Part shown: positions 8,246 through 17,565 of the stretch, one piece after another
Layout of the letters: every line of letters begins with the position of its first letter
How positions within the stretch are numbered: position 1 is the first letter of the stretch
Position numbers and translations under genes: made by a program
Notes under the pieces: model-generated
The model's input: only the letters and a program-made list of their open reading frames with translations
Told to the model about the DNA's origin: nothing
Database searches by the model: none
NCBI GenBank assembly: GCA_018692315.1
Contig: JABHKC010000021.1
Location: 1 to 38,126, forward strand
DNA: 38,126 nt
Source of the DNA: Bacteroidota bacterium
Lineage (GTDB): Bacteria; Bacteroidota; Bacteroidia; Bacteroidales; JABHKC01
Reading direction: 5' to 3'

Positions 8246-9472
8246 ATGCGATTTTTAAGATTTATAAGCAGAATATTTATTGGAATTGTTTTTATTTATT
8301 CCGGATTTGTAAAAGGAATTGATCCGCTTGGCTCAACATATAAATTTATTGACTATTTTGAAGCCTTCGGTTTAGGATTTTTGGATTCTTTTGCTCTTCC
8401 ACTAGCTATATTTTTAAGTACAGCAGAGTTTGTGATTGGGATTTCGATGTTTTTTGGAGTGAGAATGAAACATGCTACACTGGCAACCGTGTTGTTTATG
8501 GCAGTTTTTACTCCACTAACTTTTTATCTGGCAATAGCAAATCCTGTAACAGATTGTGGTTGTTTTGGAGATGCACTAATTTTGACAAACTGGCAAACTT
8601 TTTGGAAAAATATAGTAATTCTGATACCAACAATTTTCGCTTTTTACCAGAGGAAAAATTTTATTAAAAAATATAATTTCTTAGCCGAATGGTCAGTAGT
8701 TGTCATCTTTGTGATGATAATGACAAGTACTTCGATATTTTCGTACAAGCATTTGCCCATTATCGACTACCGACCTTATAAGACAGGAACATATATTTCT
8801 GAGGGAATGATCGTCCCTGAAGGTGCACCCATAGATGAATACGAAACAACTTTTATCTATGAAAAAGATGCGACAGAAAAGGAATTCTCGCTTAGCAACT
8901 TGCCCGATTCTACCTGGTCCTGGAAAGATACTAAAAACGAATTAATAAAAGAAGGTTATCACCCACCAATTCACGATTTCGATATTCAATCTATTTATGG
9001 GGAGGTAATTACGGATATAGTTTTGGCTGATGAAGGATATACTTTTTTGTTAATTTCATATGATCTTACAGAATCGGATATTTCCTCTCAACAAAAAATT
9101 AATGAACTTTCGGACTATTGCCTCGCTAACAATCACAATTTTATTTGTTTAACATCATCAACATCGGAGATTGATGACTTTGTTGATAATACTGGAGCAA
9201 ACTACCAATTTTACAATACAGATGAAATTACCTTAAAAACAATTATCCGCTCAAATCCGGGATTAGTTCTGTTAAAAAGTGGTGTTATTCTCGGAAAATT
9301 TCATTACAACGACATACCGGAAGTTGAAGAATTTAATGATAATTTTCTGTCATATTTTCTCAAAAAATATAGACAAAAAAATGAAAATCTGTTTAGAATA
9401 AGCCTCGGTTTATCACTGTTTTTAGTTTTGAGTTTATTTGTTTTGATTAATTTTTTTAAGGTTCGTAAATAA
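8246..9472 (+). CDS. DoxX/MauE-like membrane protein, BT_3928 type
   Basis: This 408-residue inner-membrane protein has four N-terminal transmembrane helices within about 1-135 (FISRIFIGIVFIYSGFVKGI is the DoxX-like start). The MauE-type motif TDCGCFGDA follows the third helix. A further helix lies at about 150-170, then a periplasmic thioredoxin-like region (about 225-375: ITDIVLADEGYTFLLISYDL, then NPGLVLLKSGVILGKF) and a final helix at 385-405. The thioredoxin-like part lacks a CxxC redox pair. The family is conserved in Bacteroidota next to DUF1599 and usually tpiA, but its role is unknown; a redox or quinone-linked task is suggested only by DoxX/MauE similarity. Here a permease gene follows instead of tpiA. 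Confidence 0.75.
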   Translation: MRFLRFISRIFIGIVFIYSGFVKGIDPLGSTYKFIDYFEAFGLGFLDSFALPLAIFLSTAEFVIGISMFFGVRMKHATLATVLFMAVFTPLTFYLAIANPVTDCGCFGDALILTNWQTFWKNIVILIPTIFAFYQRKNFIKKYNFLAEWSVVVIFVMIMTSTSIFSYKHLPIIDYRPYKTGTYISEGMIVPEGAPIDEYETTFIYEKDATEKEFSLSNLPDSTWSWKDTKNELIKEGYHPPIHDFDIQSIYGEVITDIVLADEGYTFLLISYDLTESDISSQQKINELSDYCLANNHNFICLTSSTSEIDDFVDNTGANYQFYNTDEITLKTIIRSNPGLVLLKSGVILGKFHYNDIPEVEEFNDNFLSYFLKKYRQKNENLFRISLGLSLFLVLSLFVLINFFKVRK

Positions 9473-9518
9473 TTTAAAATCAATTTATTATATTGATTTT
9501 ATAGTTCAAAAAAAATGA

Positions 9519-10598
9519 ATGTTTTATTTTATAATCAAACGAATCCTATATGGAATATTAGTTTTATTTGGAGTTGTTTCGCTTGTTTTTTTTCTATTTA
9601 ATTTATTGCCGGGCGATCCTGCAAGACTAATGCTCGGACAAAGAGCCGACAATAATTCTATTGAAATGATAAGGAAAGATATTGGTACGGATAGACCTAT
9701 TCAGTGGCAATATCTTAAATATTTGAACGATGTTTCTCCACTTTCCATTTTTAATTTTAAGGATAAAAACAGCTATTTTTTTCTTGACAAAAAGAAATAT
9801 AAAAAGCGTTTTGAACTATTCAAAATTTCTGATAATGTAATTATTCTGAAAGCTCCATATTTAAGAAGATCGTATCAGAGCAAAGAATTCGTTTCAGAAA
9901 TAATTTCTTCTAGTTTTTTAAACACGTTCATATTAGCATTTTCAGCAATGTTTTTTGCAAGCATAGTTGGAATATTTTTTGGAATTATTGCAGCCATCAA
10001 AAAGGATAGTTGGTACGATAGGTCGTTGTTGGTTTTATCTGCATTTGGAATGTCCCTGCCATCATTTTTTGCAGCAATACTGGTTGGTTGGATTTTTGCT
10101 TTTGTTTTGGGAAAATATACAGGATTGAATCTGACCGGAAATCTTTATGTAATTGACGATTTTGGCGAAGGCGAATTTTTACAATTAAAAAATTTGATTT
10201 TGCCTGCTTTTACATTGGGAATTCGTCCATTGGCTATTATTTTGCAATTATCGAGAAATTCTCTACTTGAAGTTCTTGAGCAGGATTATATAAGAACAGC
10301 CAAAGCAAAAGGACTTAGTTATGTGCGGATTATTCGTAAACATGCTTTAAAAAATTCTTTGAATCCTGTATTAACATCAATTTCAGGCTGGTTTGCCTCA
10401 TTGATGGCAGGAGTTGTTTTTATTGAATATATTTTTGGCTGGAAAGGCTTGGGATACATTATTGTAGATGCACTTAATAAATACGATTTGCCAATTGTAA
10501 TGGGCTGTGTGATATTTATTTCGCTAATATTTATTTTGACAAATATTATTGTCGATTTGATTTATAAGAGATTAGATCCGAGAGTGAAATTAATGTAG
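9519..10598 (+). CDS. ABC transporter permease, DppB/OppB type
   Basis: This 359-residue integral membrane subunit of a peptide/nickel-type ABC importer or related transporter starts with the typical FYFIIKRILYGILVLFGVVS helix and LLPGDPARLMLG. The BPD_transp_1 core spans about 135-350, with the EAA loop at EQDYIRTAKAKGLSYVRIIR. About 90 residues of polar sequence with Lys/Tyr-rich stretches separate helix 1 from the core, as often seen in Bacteroidota homologues. The usual partners (DppC permease, binding protein, ATPases) are absent: the next gene is on the other strand. It may work with subunits encoded elsewhere. Confidence 0.85.
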   Translation: MFYFIIKRILYGILVLFGVVSLVFFLFNLLPGDPARLMLGQRADNNSIEMIRKDIGTDRPIQWQYLKYLNDVSPLSIFNFKDKNSYFFLDKKKYKKRFELFKISDNVIILKAPYLRRSYQSKEFVSEIISSSFLNTFILAFSAMFFASIVGIFFGIIAAIKKDSWYDRSLLVLSAFGMSLPSFFAAILVGWIFAFVLGKYTGLNLTGNLYVIDDFGEGEFLQLKNLILPAFTLGIRPLAIILQLSRNSLLEVLEQDYIRTAKAKGLSYVRIIRKHALKNSLNPVLTSISGWFASLMAGVVFIEYIFGWKGLGYIIVDALNKYDLPIVMGCVIFISLIFILTNIIVDLIYKRLDPRVKLM

Positions 10599-10628
10599 CA
10601 AGGGATTAAAAAGAAAGCACAAAACCGG

Positions 10629-12737
10629 TTAGTTACAATATAGTTGCATCAAAGCCTGAGCATCTTTAATACCCAAATTATATGCATTATTTAAATCGTT
10701 GCAAGCTTCGTTAAACCTTTCTAATTTTATCAAAGCCCGACCACGGTTCATAAAAACAATGGCACTATTTGGATTTAAAGTTAAGGCTTTATTATAATCT
10801 TTAATAGCTGCATGATAATTTTGCTGATTGTAATAGCTGAAACCTCTGTTTATGTACGATTGTGCAAGCTTTGGTTCAATTTCGATACTTTTATTAAAAT
10901 CAACAATAGCATTCCTAAAATCGCCTTGTCTGGCAAACGACAATCCTCTGTTCATATATGCTACAGGGTCTAGTGGCGACAGATTTATTACGATATTAAA
11001 ATCTGAAATTGCATCATTGTGTTTCCCTAAGTTTGCATTTATTGCACCACGACTTAGCCATGTTTTTGGGTTATTTCTGTCCTTTTCAATAGCAATATTA
11101 AAATCTTTTATTGCTTCTTCCGGCTTGCCTTGAAAGTTTTTAACATTGCCTCTATTTAGATAAAGTTCAGCATTGTCAGGGGCAAGCGTTAGAGCTTTAT
11201 TGTAATCTTGTATTGCATTTTTATAATCGCGTGCCTGTGTGAATGTTATCCCTCGATTTAAATAAAATTGATAATTCTTCGAATCCAAACGAATTGCTTT
11301 ATTATAATCATTCAATGCTTTTTGGTATTCTTTCATTTCAAAAAAAGCATACGCTCTATTGCTCCATGCTTCTGGACTATTCTTATGTTTTTTAATGGTG
11401 TCGTCCCACAAACTGAAGCTATTTTCCCAAACTTTTGTTCTGTTTATACAAGCTACTGATAAAACTAAAATATAGACTGACAAAATAACCTTTGTTGTTA
11501 AAAGAATTTTCCTCTTTTTCTTTTCAATGAATAAATATAAATATGCAATCAATACAAAAATACCTATGGAGGAAATATATGAATATCTATCTGAAATAAT
11601 GGAATATGTATTAGGGAAAAATTGCAGCAATAGAACAATATTTATCGTAAAAAAGAGCAAGCCAAAAGTTAGTAATTTGTCTTTTTTATAAAAATAAATT
11701 ATTGAGCTCAATATTCCCAAAGATAATGCTGTCAAAATATAATAATAAAATGGAATTTGGTCGGGGTATGGATAAATTGCTGATAGATTGATTGGAATTA
11801 TTAGTTTAAAAATGTATATAAAATACCCATATCCGGCATATATAAACTTCTCAAATACAGAATATTGTGTTTCTTCTCCTTCAGAAAAATAAATAGTAAA
11901 AATACCAAAAATTATAGCTAAGATTAGAAATGGAGCCTTTTCTAATATTACTTTGAAGGAAAATAGTTTTCGATCTAAGAAAAAATCTATTGCAATAATG
12001 CAAAGCGCCAGTGTAACAGCCTGAGATTTAACGAACAATGAAAAGACAAATAAAGCAAGTGAAATGAAATAAAATATTTTTGATTCTTCCTTTAAATATT
12101 TGATATATGTATTGATTGACAAAAGGAAAAAAAGCGAGTAAAGCAGGTCTTTTCTTTCTGTTATCCATGCAACTGATTCTACGTGCATAGGATGTATTGC
12201 AAATAAAAAAGCAACAATAATTGCAATTTTTAATTCTTTAAAAAGCATTTTGCATAACCAAAAAACTGCTATTGTGTTTATCAAATGTAATGCAATATTT
12301 ATGAAATGGTAGAACCAAGCCTGATTTTTAGCAAAATAATAATCAATTGAAAATGATAGCATTGTGAGTGGTTGATACATTCCATTGAAAGTACTTGAAA
12401 ATATTTTTTTTATACTTTCAAAAGACAGATTCCGGATTAATTGATTTTGAAGTACATATGAAGGATCGTCCCAATTTGTGAAACTTGCAAAAATTGCAGG
12501 ATAAAAAGAAATAATACTTGTGATTAGAATTCCTGCCAGCCAAAAGTATGAGTATTTTAGGGCTATTAAGCTTTTGTGTTTTATTTGTGCAAATATTAAA
12601 GTTAGCAATGGAATACTAAATAATACAATAAATGATTTTGATAAATTTGGTTTTTCTGATCCTATCAAATCATTGAAAATAGAAAAATCTATTATAAGAA
12701 TAATAGCAATGGCAATAAATGGAATAAATTTCTTCAT
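10629..12737 (-). CDS. TMTC-like multi-pass glycosyltransferase-C fold protein with seven TPRs
   Basis: The protein is 702 residues from the ATG at 12737 (MKKFIPFIAIAI). An ATG 18 codons upstream is possible but adds a non-hydrophobic leader. About ten to twelve transmembrane helices fill residues 1-440. An acidic motif NWDDPSYV sits in the first large loop (Asp90, Asp91), and HPMHVESVAWITERKDLL follows, a signature shared with TMTC/PMT-type protein O-mannosyltransferases of the GT-C fold. Seven 34-residue TPR repeats make up the C-terminus, each starting like xYLNRG or WSNRA. By analogy it may transfer a sugar from a lipid carrier to exported proteins, with the TPRs binding substrate; activity is inferred. 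It is convergent with the permease gene. Confidence 0.65.
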   Translation of the reverse strand: MKKFIPFIAIAIILIIDFSIFNDLIGSEKPNLSKSFIVLFSIPLLTLIFAQIKHKSLIALKYSYFWLAGILITSIISFYPAIFASFTNWDDPSYVLQNQLIRNLSFESIKKIFSSTFNGMYQPLTMLSFSIDYYFAKNQAWFYHFINIALHLINTIAVFWLCKMLFKELKIAIIVAFLFAIHPMHVESVAWITERKDLLYSLFFLLSINTYIKYLKEESKIFYFISLALFVFSLFVKSQAVTLALCIIAIDFFLDRKLFSFKVILEKAPFLILAIIFGIFTIYFSEGEETQYSVFEKFIYAGYGYFIYIFKLIIPINLSAIYPYPDQIPFYYYILTALSLGILSSIIYFYKKDKLLTFGLLFFTINIVLLLQFFPNTYSIISDRYSYISSIGIFVLIAYLYLFIEKKKRKILLTTKVILSVYILVLSVACINRTKVWENSFSLWDDTIKKHKNSPEAWSNRAYAFFEMKEYQKALNDYNKAIRLDSKNYQFYLNRGITFTQARDYKNAIQDYNKALTLAPDNAELYLNRGNVKNFQGKPEEAIKDFNIAIEKDRNNPKTWLSRGAINANLGKHNDAISDFNIVINLSPLDPVAYMNRGLSFARQGDFRNAIVDFNKSIEIEPKLAQSYINRGFSYYNQQNYHAAIKDYNKALTLNPNSAIVFMNRGRALIKLERFNEACNDLNNAYNLGIKDAQALMQLYCN

Positions 12738-12860
12738 AAAACATCTATAATTAAGCATGGCGAAATTACAAAAATTATTTAGGCCTACCAATATCGAATA
12801 TTTAGTACAATATTAATTTTGCTTGTAAAATGTTAATACATATGATACAAATCTTATTAT

Positions 12861-12893
12861 TTCGTTTTTTTTTGGAAATATTTAGTTACTTTG
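12861..12893 (+). promoter_or_regulatory. Candidate promoter of the TPP-riboswitch transcript
   Basis: TTCG (12861-12864), 21 nt, then TTACTTTG (12886-12893). Each box differs by one base from TTTG and TAnnTTTG, and the spacing puts the start of RNA right at the riboswitch. Confidence 0.4.
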
Positions 12894-12900
12894 CATCAGA

Positions 12901-12975
12901 AATGGGGTGCTTAATTTTATGGCTGAGATCATACCCTTTGAACCTGAAACGGGTAATGCCGGCGTAGGGAACAAG
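12901..12975 (+). ncRNA. TPP (THI-box) riboswitch
   Basis: The conserved thiamine pyrophosphate aptamer words appear in order: GGGGTGC at 12904-12910, GGCTGAGATCATACCC (pyrimidine-sensor arm with CUGAGA), TTGAACCTGA, then GGGTAATGCCGGCGTAGGGA closing the aptamer. It lies in the leader of a TonB receptor gene, so the receptor is expected to be shut down when thiamine pyrophosphate is plentiful. Confidence 0.95.
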
Positions 12976-12987
12976 ATATGAACAACC

Positions 12988-13027
12988 TCATTACAATATT
13001 TGTTGAACTTAATTTTTGTTGTAATGA
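12988..13027 (+). promoter_or_regulatory. Start-codon-sequestering hairpin (riboswitch expression platform)
   Basis: TCATTACAA (12988-12996) pairs perfectly with TTGTAATGA (13019-13027), which contains the ATG at 13024. The 9-bp stem would occlude the start codon, a translational output for the riboswitch just upstream. No T-run follows, so it is not a terminator. How ligand binding switches the hairpin is not evident. Confidence 0.55.
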
Positions 13028-15465
13028 AAAAACTATTATTCGTTAATTTTTTATTTTTTTTGTTCTTTTTCGGATTTTCACAATCAAATATCACCGGTAA
13101 AATTACCGATGAAAAAGGAAATGCACTAATTGGAGCAAATGTGATTTTGGAAAATACATTCTACGGAACTTCCACAAGTTTAGAGGGAAAGTTTAGGTTT
13201 ATAGATGTAAAAAATGGTGATTATAATTTGCTTGTTTCGTACTTAGGTTATAATGAATTTAGGAAGAAAATTTCTGTTTTGGTGGATATATCTGTTGACA
13301 TAACTTTGAGTTCTTCATCGGTGTTGTCAGACGAAATTGTGGTTAAAGCGATTCGAATTTCATCAAAGGGATCATCATCATATACAAAAGTTAGCAAACA
13401 GGAAATTGAAGAAAACAACAACGGTCAGGATATTCCATACATTTTGGAATTGACTCCATCATTAGTTTCAAGTTCCGATGCCGGTGGTGGAATTGGATAT
13501 ACAAGTTTTCGTATTCGAGGAACTGACATGAACAGGATAAATATTACAGTGAATGGAATTCCACTGAATGATCCCGAATCGCACGGAGTTTGGTGGGTGA
13601 ATATGCCCGATTTTGCAAGTTCAGTTGAAAATATACAAATTCAGCGCGGTGTTGGGAATTCAACAAACGGTTCGTCTGCATTTGGTGCTTCTGTCGATTT
13701 TCAAACAAATTCCTTGAATGAAAAACCATATGCAAAAATTAATTCTGTAGCCGGTTCTTTCAATACTTTTAAAAACTCTGTATCGGTCGGAACAGGTTTA
13801 ATTGATAACAAATTTGTTGTTGAAACTCGGTTTTCGAAAATTAAATCTGATGGATATATTGATAGGGCATTTTCCGATTTACAATCGTTTTATCTTTCGG
13901 GAGCTTATTATGGAAAAAAAAGTATTTTCAGGATAAATCTAATGTCCGGGAAAGAGAAAACATATCAGGCTTGGTGGGGCGTTCCTGAAGAAGTTATTGA
14001 TACAAACAGAACTTATAATTCATATTTTTATGATAATGAAACGGATAATTACCAACAAGATCACTTGCAGGTTTTCTATTCAAAACAAATAAATCAGAAT
14101 TTGAATTTGAACCTTGCACTTCATTATACAAAAGGGGAGGGCTATTACGAACAATTTAAGGAAGCCAAAAAATTTTCTGATTATGGTTTAGAGCCAATTT
14201 TTGTCGGCAACGACTCAATAATTGAAAATTTGATGGGAATCAATCCGGAATATTTCGAAGACGGTTATATAAAACGTACCGATTTGATACGAAGAAAATA
14301 TCTCGACAACGATTTCTATGGTCTAACATATTCTGTAAATTATAAAAAAAATCTTGTTGATGCTACAATTGGAGGATCCGTAAATACATATGAAGGAAAA
14401 CATTTTGGGAGATTAATTTGGGCACAATTTGCAAGCAATTCAAGCATAAACCATGAGTGGTATAACAATGTTGGAGAAAAGTCGGACTACAATATTTTTG
14501 GAAAAATAAACTATCAGTTTGCCGAAAAACTGAATTTATACGGAGACTTGCAGTACCGAAATATTGAATATGAAATTAATGGAATTGATGACGATTTAAG
14601 AGATATTTCTCAAGAACATACATTCAATTTTATTAATCCGAAGATTGGCTTATTTTATGAAATTAGTAATAAGCAGAATCTGTTTTTGTCTTATTCAATA
14701 GCGAACAGAGAACCAAATAGGGGAAATTTTATTGATTTGGAACCAGGACAGGCCGAACCAAAAGCCGAAACTTTGAATGATTGGGAGTTTGGGTATAAAT
14801 TTCATACTAAAGATTTTTCGTTTGGCTCAAATTTATTTTACATGAATTATAAAGATCAACTCGTATTAACAGGTCAATTGAACGATGTTGGAAATCCGGT
14901 AATGGAAAATGTTAAGGAGAGTTTCCGTTCCGGTATCGAAATTTCAATGGCATGGAAACCAGTTAGTAAGCTGAGATGGGATATGAATGCAACATATAGT
15001 CAAAATAAGATTTTAGACTATAGCGATAAAGTTGTAGATTGGGACTACTGGCCACCAGAATATGTAAGCACTGATTATGAAAAGACAAATATTGCTTTTT
15101 CGCCGGAAATTGTTGCTGCCAGCAAATTGTCGTATTCAATTTTTAAAGGAATGAATGTTTCACTTATTTCGAAGTATGTTGGCGAACAGTTTGTTGATAA
15201 TACCTCAGATGAAAGTCGTAAATTAGATTCATACTTTTTAAATAATCTTAAAATTGGATATGTTCTTCAATCTAAGCTCATTGAAAAAATTGAAATTTCT
15301 GTACTTATAAATAATATTCTCAATGTTGAATATGAAAGCTATGCAAGTGTTTATCGTCAGTATTGGTCTGATTGGGAAACTGGAGATAGGTATTATTCTA
15401 ATAATTTAACATATTTTCCACAAGCCGGAACAAATTTCCTATTAAGTTTAAAACTCAGTTTTTAG
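13024..15465 (+). CDS. TonB-dependent outer-membrane receptor, probably for thiamine
   Basis: The protein is 813 residues from ATG 13024. An upstream TTG at 13000 is rejected because the signal peptide begins at MKKLLFVNFLFFLFFFGFSQ. A CarboxypepD_reg-like beta domain occupies about 22-105 (GKITDEKGNALIGANVIL). The plug domain follows at about 115-230 (IPYILELTPSL, FRIRGTDMNRINITVNGIPLN, GVGNSTNG). The 22-strand barrel runs to a C-terminal aromatic FLLSLKLSF. It imports a ligand across the outer membrane using TonB energy. The upstream TPP riboswitch identifies the ligand as thiamine or a precursor; thiamine-regulated receptors of this kind are known in Bacteroidota. The usual inner-membrane transporter gene does not follow. 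Confidence 0.9.
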   Translation: MKKLLFVNFLFFLFFFGFSQSNITGKITDEKGNALIGANVILENTFYGTSTSLEGKFRFIDVKNGDYNLLVSYLGYNEFRKKISVLVDISVDITLSSSSVLSDEIVVKAIRISSKGSSSYTKVSKQEIEENNNGQDIPYILELTPSLVSSSDAGGGIGYTSFRIRGTDMNRINITVNGIPLNDPESHGVWWVNMPDFASSVENIQIQRGVGNSTNGSSAFGASVDFQTNSLNEKPYAKINSVAGSFNTFKNSVSVGTGLIDNKFVVETRFSKIKSDGYIDRAFSDLQSFYLSGAYYGKKSIFRINLMSGKEKTYQAWWGVPEEVIDTNRTYNSYFYDNETDNYQQDHLQVFYSKQINQNLNLNLALHYTKGEGYYEQFKEAKKFSDYGLEPIFVGNDSIIENLMGINPEYFEDGYIKRTDLIRRKYLDNDFYGLTYSVNYKKNLVDATIGGSVNTYEGKHFGRLIWAQFASNSSINHEWYNNVGEKSDYNIFGKINYQFAEKLNLYGDLQYRNIEYEINGIDDDLRDISQEHTFNFINPKIGLFYEISNKQNLFLSYSIANREPNRGNFIDLEPGQAEPKAETLNDWEFGYKFHTKDFSFGSNLFYMNYKDQLVLTGQLNDVGNPVMENVKESFRSGIEISMAWKPVSKLRWDMNATYSQNKILDYSDKVVDWDYWPPEYVSTDYEKTNIAFSPEIVAASKLSYSIFKGMNVSLISKYVGEQFVDNTSDESRKLDSYFLNNLKIGYVLQSKLIEKIEISVLINNILNVEYESYASVYRQYWSDWETGDRYYSNNLTYFPQAGTNFLLSLKLSF

Positions 15466-15480
15466 AATTGAGTTTTATTT
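15450..15480 (+). terminator. Terminator overlapping the receptor stop codon
   Basis: AAAACTCA (15450-15457) pairs with TGAGTTTT (15469-15476), followed by ATTT. The receptor's TAG (15463-15465) lies in the loop. Confidence 0.6.
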
Positions 15481-15574
15481 TATGCTGTGGCTGTTTTGCA
15501 GAAATATGCAGAAATAAATCAGCGAAATCAGCGGAATATTTCGAACTTCACATATTAAAAAGAACAAGCAAAAA

Positions 15575-17128
15575 TTATAGAATAATCTCGTCCCCGTTTG
15601 AGTCAGTAAAATGATATTCTAAAAAACCATATGATGAAACAGTCTGAAGTTTTACTCTAATTTTATGCTTAAATCGCCATTTTCTGATTAATGACCAAAA
15701 ACCTTTTGTAAGGTAAGCAGAAATAAAATTATGAACTTTTAAGGTAATTTTTGAAGAATATGGTCTGTTTTTGGCAATATATTTCAAATTATTTTCAATT
15801 TCGTCAACAATAAGAATACTAGCTTTTATTTCGCCGCTTCCCTTGCATGTTGGACATTTTTCAACAGTTTTGATATTCATTTCGGGGCGCACTCGTTGTC
15901 GAGTAATTTGCATTATTCCAAATTTGCTTAGTGGCAAAATGCTATGTTTACTCGGATCTTCCGCCATAATTTCTTTCATGCGAGCGTACAGTTGTTTGCG
16001 GTGAGCTAATTCTCGCATATCAATAAAATCAATAACGATTATTCCACCCATATCTCTAAGTCGCAATTGTCGGGCAATCTCATCGGCAGCTTCGAGATTT
16101 ACTTCAATAGCACTAAGTTCTTGACTTTCTGTATTTTTCGATCTGTTTCCACTATTTACATCAATAACATGCAATGCTTCTGTATGTTCAATTACAAGAT
16201 AAATTCCGTTTTTAATTGTAACTGTTTTACCAAAAAGAGATTTTATTTGTTTATCAACCCCAAATTGTTCGAAAATAGGGACGTTTCCGTTATAGTACTT
16301 TACAATTTTTTGTTTTTCGGGTGCAATATCTTCAATAAAACCTCTTACATCTTTATATGTACTTTCATCGTTGATGTAAATACTATTAAATGAGGAATTT
16401 AGAACATCACGTAGAATTGTTGAGGTTCTGTTTAGTTCGCCAATTATTAGCTCCGGTGGTTTAACACTTCCTAATTTTATCAATGCTTTTTCCCATTTCG
16501 AAATCAGATTTTTTAATTCATTATCAATTTCAGAAATTGTTTTACTTTTCGCGGCAGTTCTGACAATTATACCGTAGTTGTTTGGTACAATGCCTTTTAA
16601 AGCTTCTTTTAATCTTTGTCGTTCTTCTTGCGATCGAATTTTCTGTGAGATTGATATTTTATTCGAGAAGGGGATAAGCACAATATTCCTTCCCGGAAGG
16701 GAAATTTCACCACCAAGGCGTGGACCTTTAGATGATATTGGTTCTTTTGCAATTTGTACTAAAATTATATTTCCTTCAGAAAGTACCTGAGATATTTTGC
16801 CGTTTTTGTCGATATCATCTTCAGGATTGAATTTAGAAAATGCCGGAAGTTTGTATTTCGAAGAGTTTGCTAACCAAACTAACTTATTGAATGATTGGAG
16901 CTGATGACCTAAATCAAGATAGTGTAAAAAGGCATCTCGTTTATATCCAATATCAATAAATGCTGCATTCAGCCCGGGCATAAGTTTTTTTACTTTGCCA
17001 AGGTAAATATCGCCTACAGAAAAGCTTTTGTTGGGTTTGTCTTTGTTTAATTCAATTAAATCTCTATCTTTTAATAGAGCTATGGTAATGGTTTTTGAAG
17101 TTACATCTATTACTAATTCGTTGTTCAC
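15575..17128 (-). CDS. rng: Ribonuclease G/E family endoribonuclease
   Basis: This 517-residue single-strand-specific endonuclease acts in rRNA maturation and mRNA decay. The S1 RNA-binding domain lies at about 37-125 (VGDIYLGKVKKLMPGLNAAFIDIG). The DNase I-like catalytic domain holds the two metal-binding aspartates, Asp323 (HVIDVNSGNRSKN) and Asp367 (GGIIVIDFIDM). The zinc-link cysteines are Cys425 and Cys428 in KCPTCKGSGEI. There is no long C-terminal scaffold, so it resembles RNase G in size. It lies downstream of the bS22-like and HU genes, an order common in this phylum, but more than 400 bases and a terminator separate them. Confidence 0.93.
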   Translation of the reverse strand: MNNELVIDVTSKTITIALLKDRDLIELNKDKPNKSFSVGDIYLGKVKKLMPGLNAAFIDIGYKRDAFLHYLDLGHQLQSFNKLVWLANSSKYKLPAFSKFNPEDDIDKNGKISQVLSEGNIILVQIAKEPISSKGPRLGGEISLPGRNIVLIPFSNKISISQKIRSQEERQRLKEALKGIVPNNYGIIVRTAAKSKTISEIDNELKNLISKWEKALIKLGSVKPPELIIGELNRTSTILRDVLNSSFNSIYINDESTYKDVRGFIEDIAPEKQKIVKYYNGNVPIFEQFGVDKQIKSLFGKTVTIKNGIYLVIEHTEALHVIDVNSGNRSKNTESQELSAIEVNLEAADEIARQLRLRDMGGIIVIDFIDMRELAHRKQLYARMKEIMAEDPSKHSILPLSKFGIMQITRQRVRPEMNIKTVEKCPTCKGSGEIKASILIVDEIENNLKYIAKNRPYSSKITLKVHNFISAYLTKGFWSLIRKWRFKHKIRVKLQTVSSYGFLEYHFTDSNGDEIIL

Positions 17129-17497
17129 AATTTCGTCTTCAGTGTTTGTCCGAAAGTTTATTCTTTCAGTTAATTTATCTATTTGTTGCTGAAATTATTT
17201 CTATATAATATATTATTCTAAATAATTATTTTTCATTTAAAATATCTGCTAATTTATATATTTCAACATTAAGATTGACAATGAATTATGATAATTTCAA
17301 GAAATAAATATTTATACTTGAATTTGGACTTTGTAAAAGGCAAAAGAAATTCAATAAGGTATTTCAGATATGAAGCTATTTTCAAGCTATCGAAATGGTA
17401 CCTTTAATTATTTCTAATTATGATTCAATAGTTATTTATGCCGAAACGCATAATTATTCTCAAATTTTGATTGTTGAATTGCAACTGTACCAAATGG
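17129..17497. other. Intergenic stretch without a supported gene
   Basis: This is the AT-rich leader region of the RNase G gene. A 38-codon ATG frame exists on the plus strand near 17287-17405, but it has no recognisable domain, ribosome binding site or composition bias. No tRNA or known RNA motif was seen. Confidence 0.5.
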
Positions 17498-17530
17498 AAA
17501 AACCTAAAGAATTTTATCCTTTAGGTTTTT
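17498..17530. terminator. Bidirectional hairpin terminator downstream of the bS22-like gene
   Basis: AAAAACCTAAAG (17498-17509) pairs perfectly with CTTTAGGTTTTT (17519-17530) around a 9-nt loop. The strand leaving the small minus-strand gene ends in a U-rich arm. Confidence 0.7.
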
Positions 17531-17565
17531 ATCATTTTGTTACAAAAAAATATTAAAAAATGAAA

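Noticed and set aside
11268-11459. Open frames antisense to the TPR protein, and likewise within thrS, folP, cdaA and mscS
   Set aside because: They are shadows of well supported genes on the opposite strand.
17287-17405. 38-codon plus-strand frame in the RNase G leader region
   Set aside because: Composition is that of random AT-rich sequence, with no start signal or recognisable motif.
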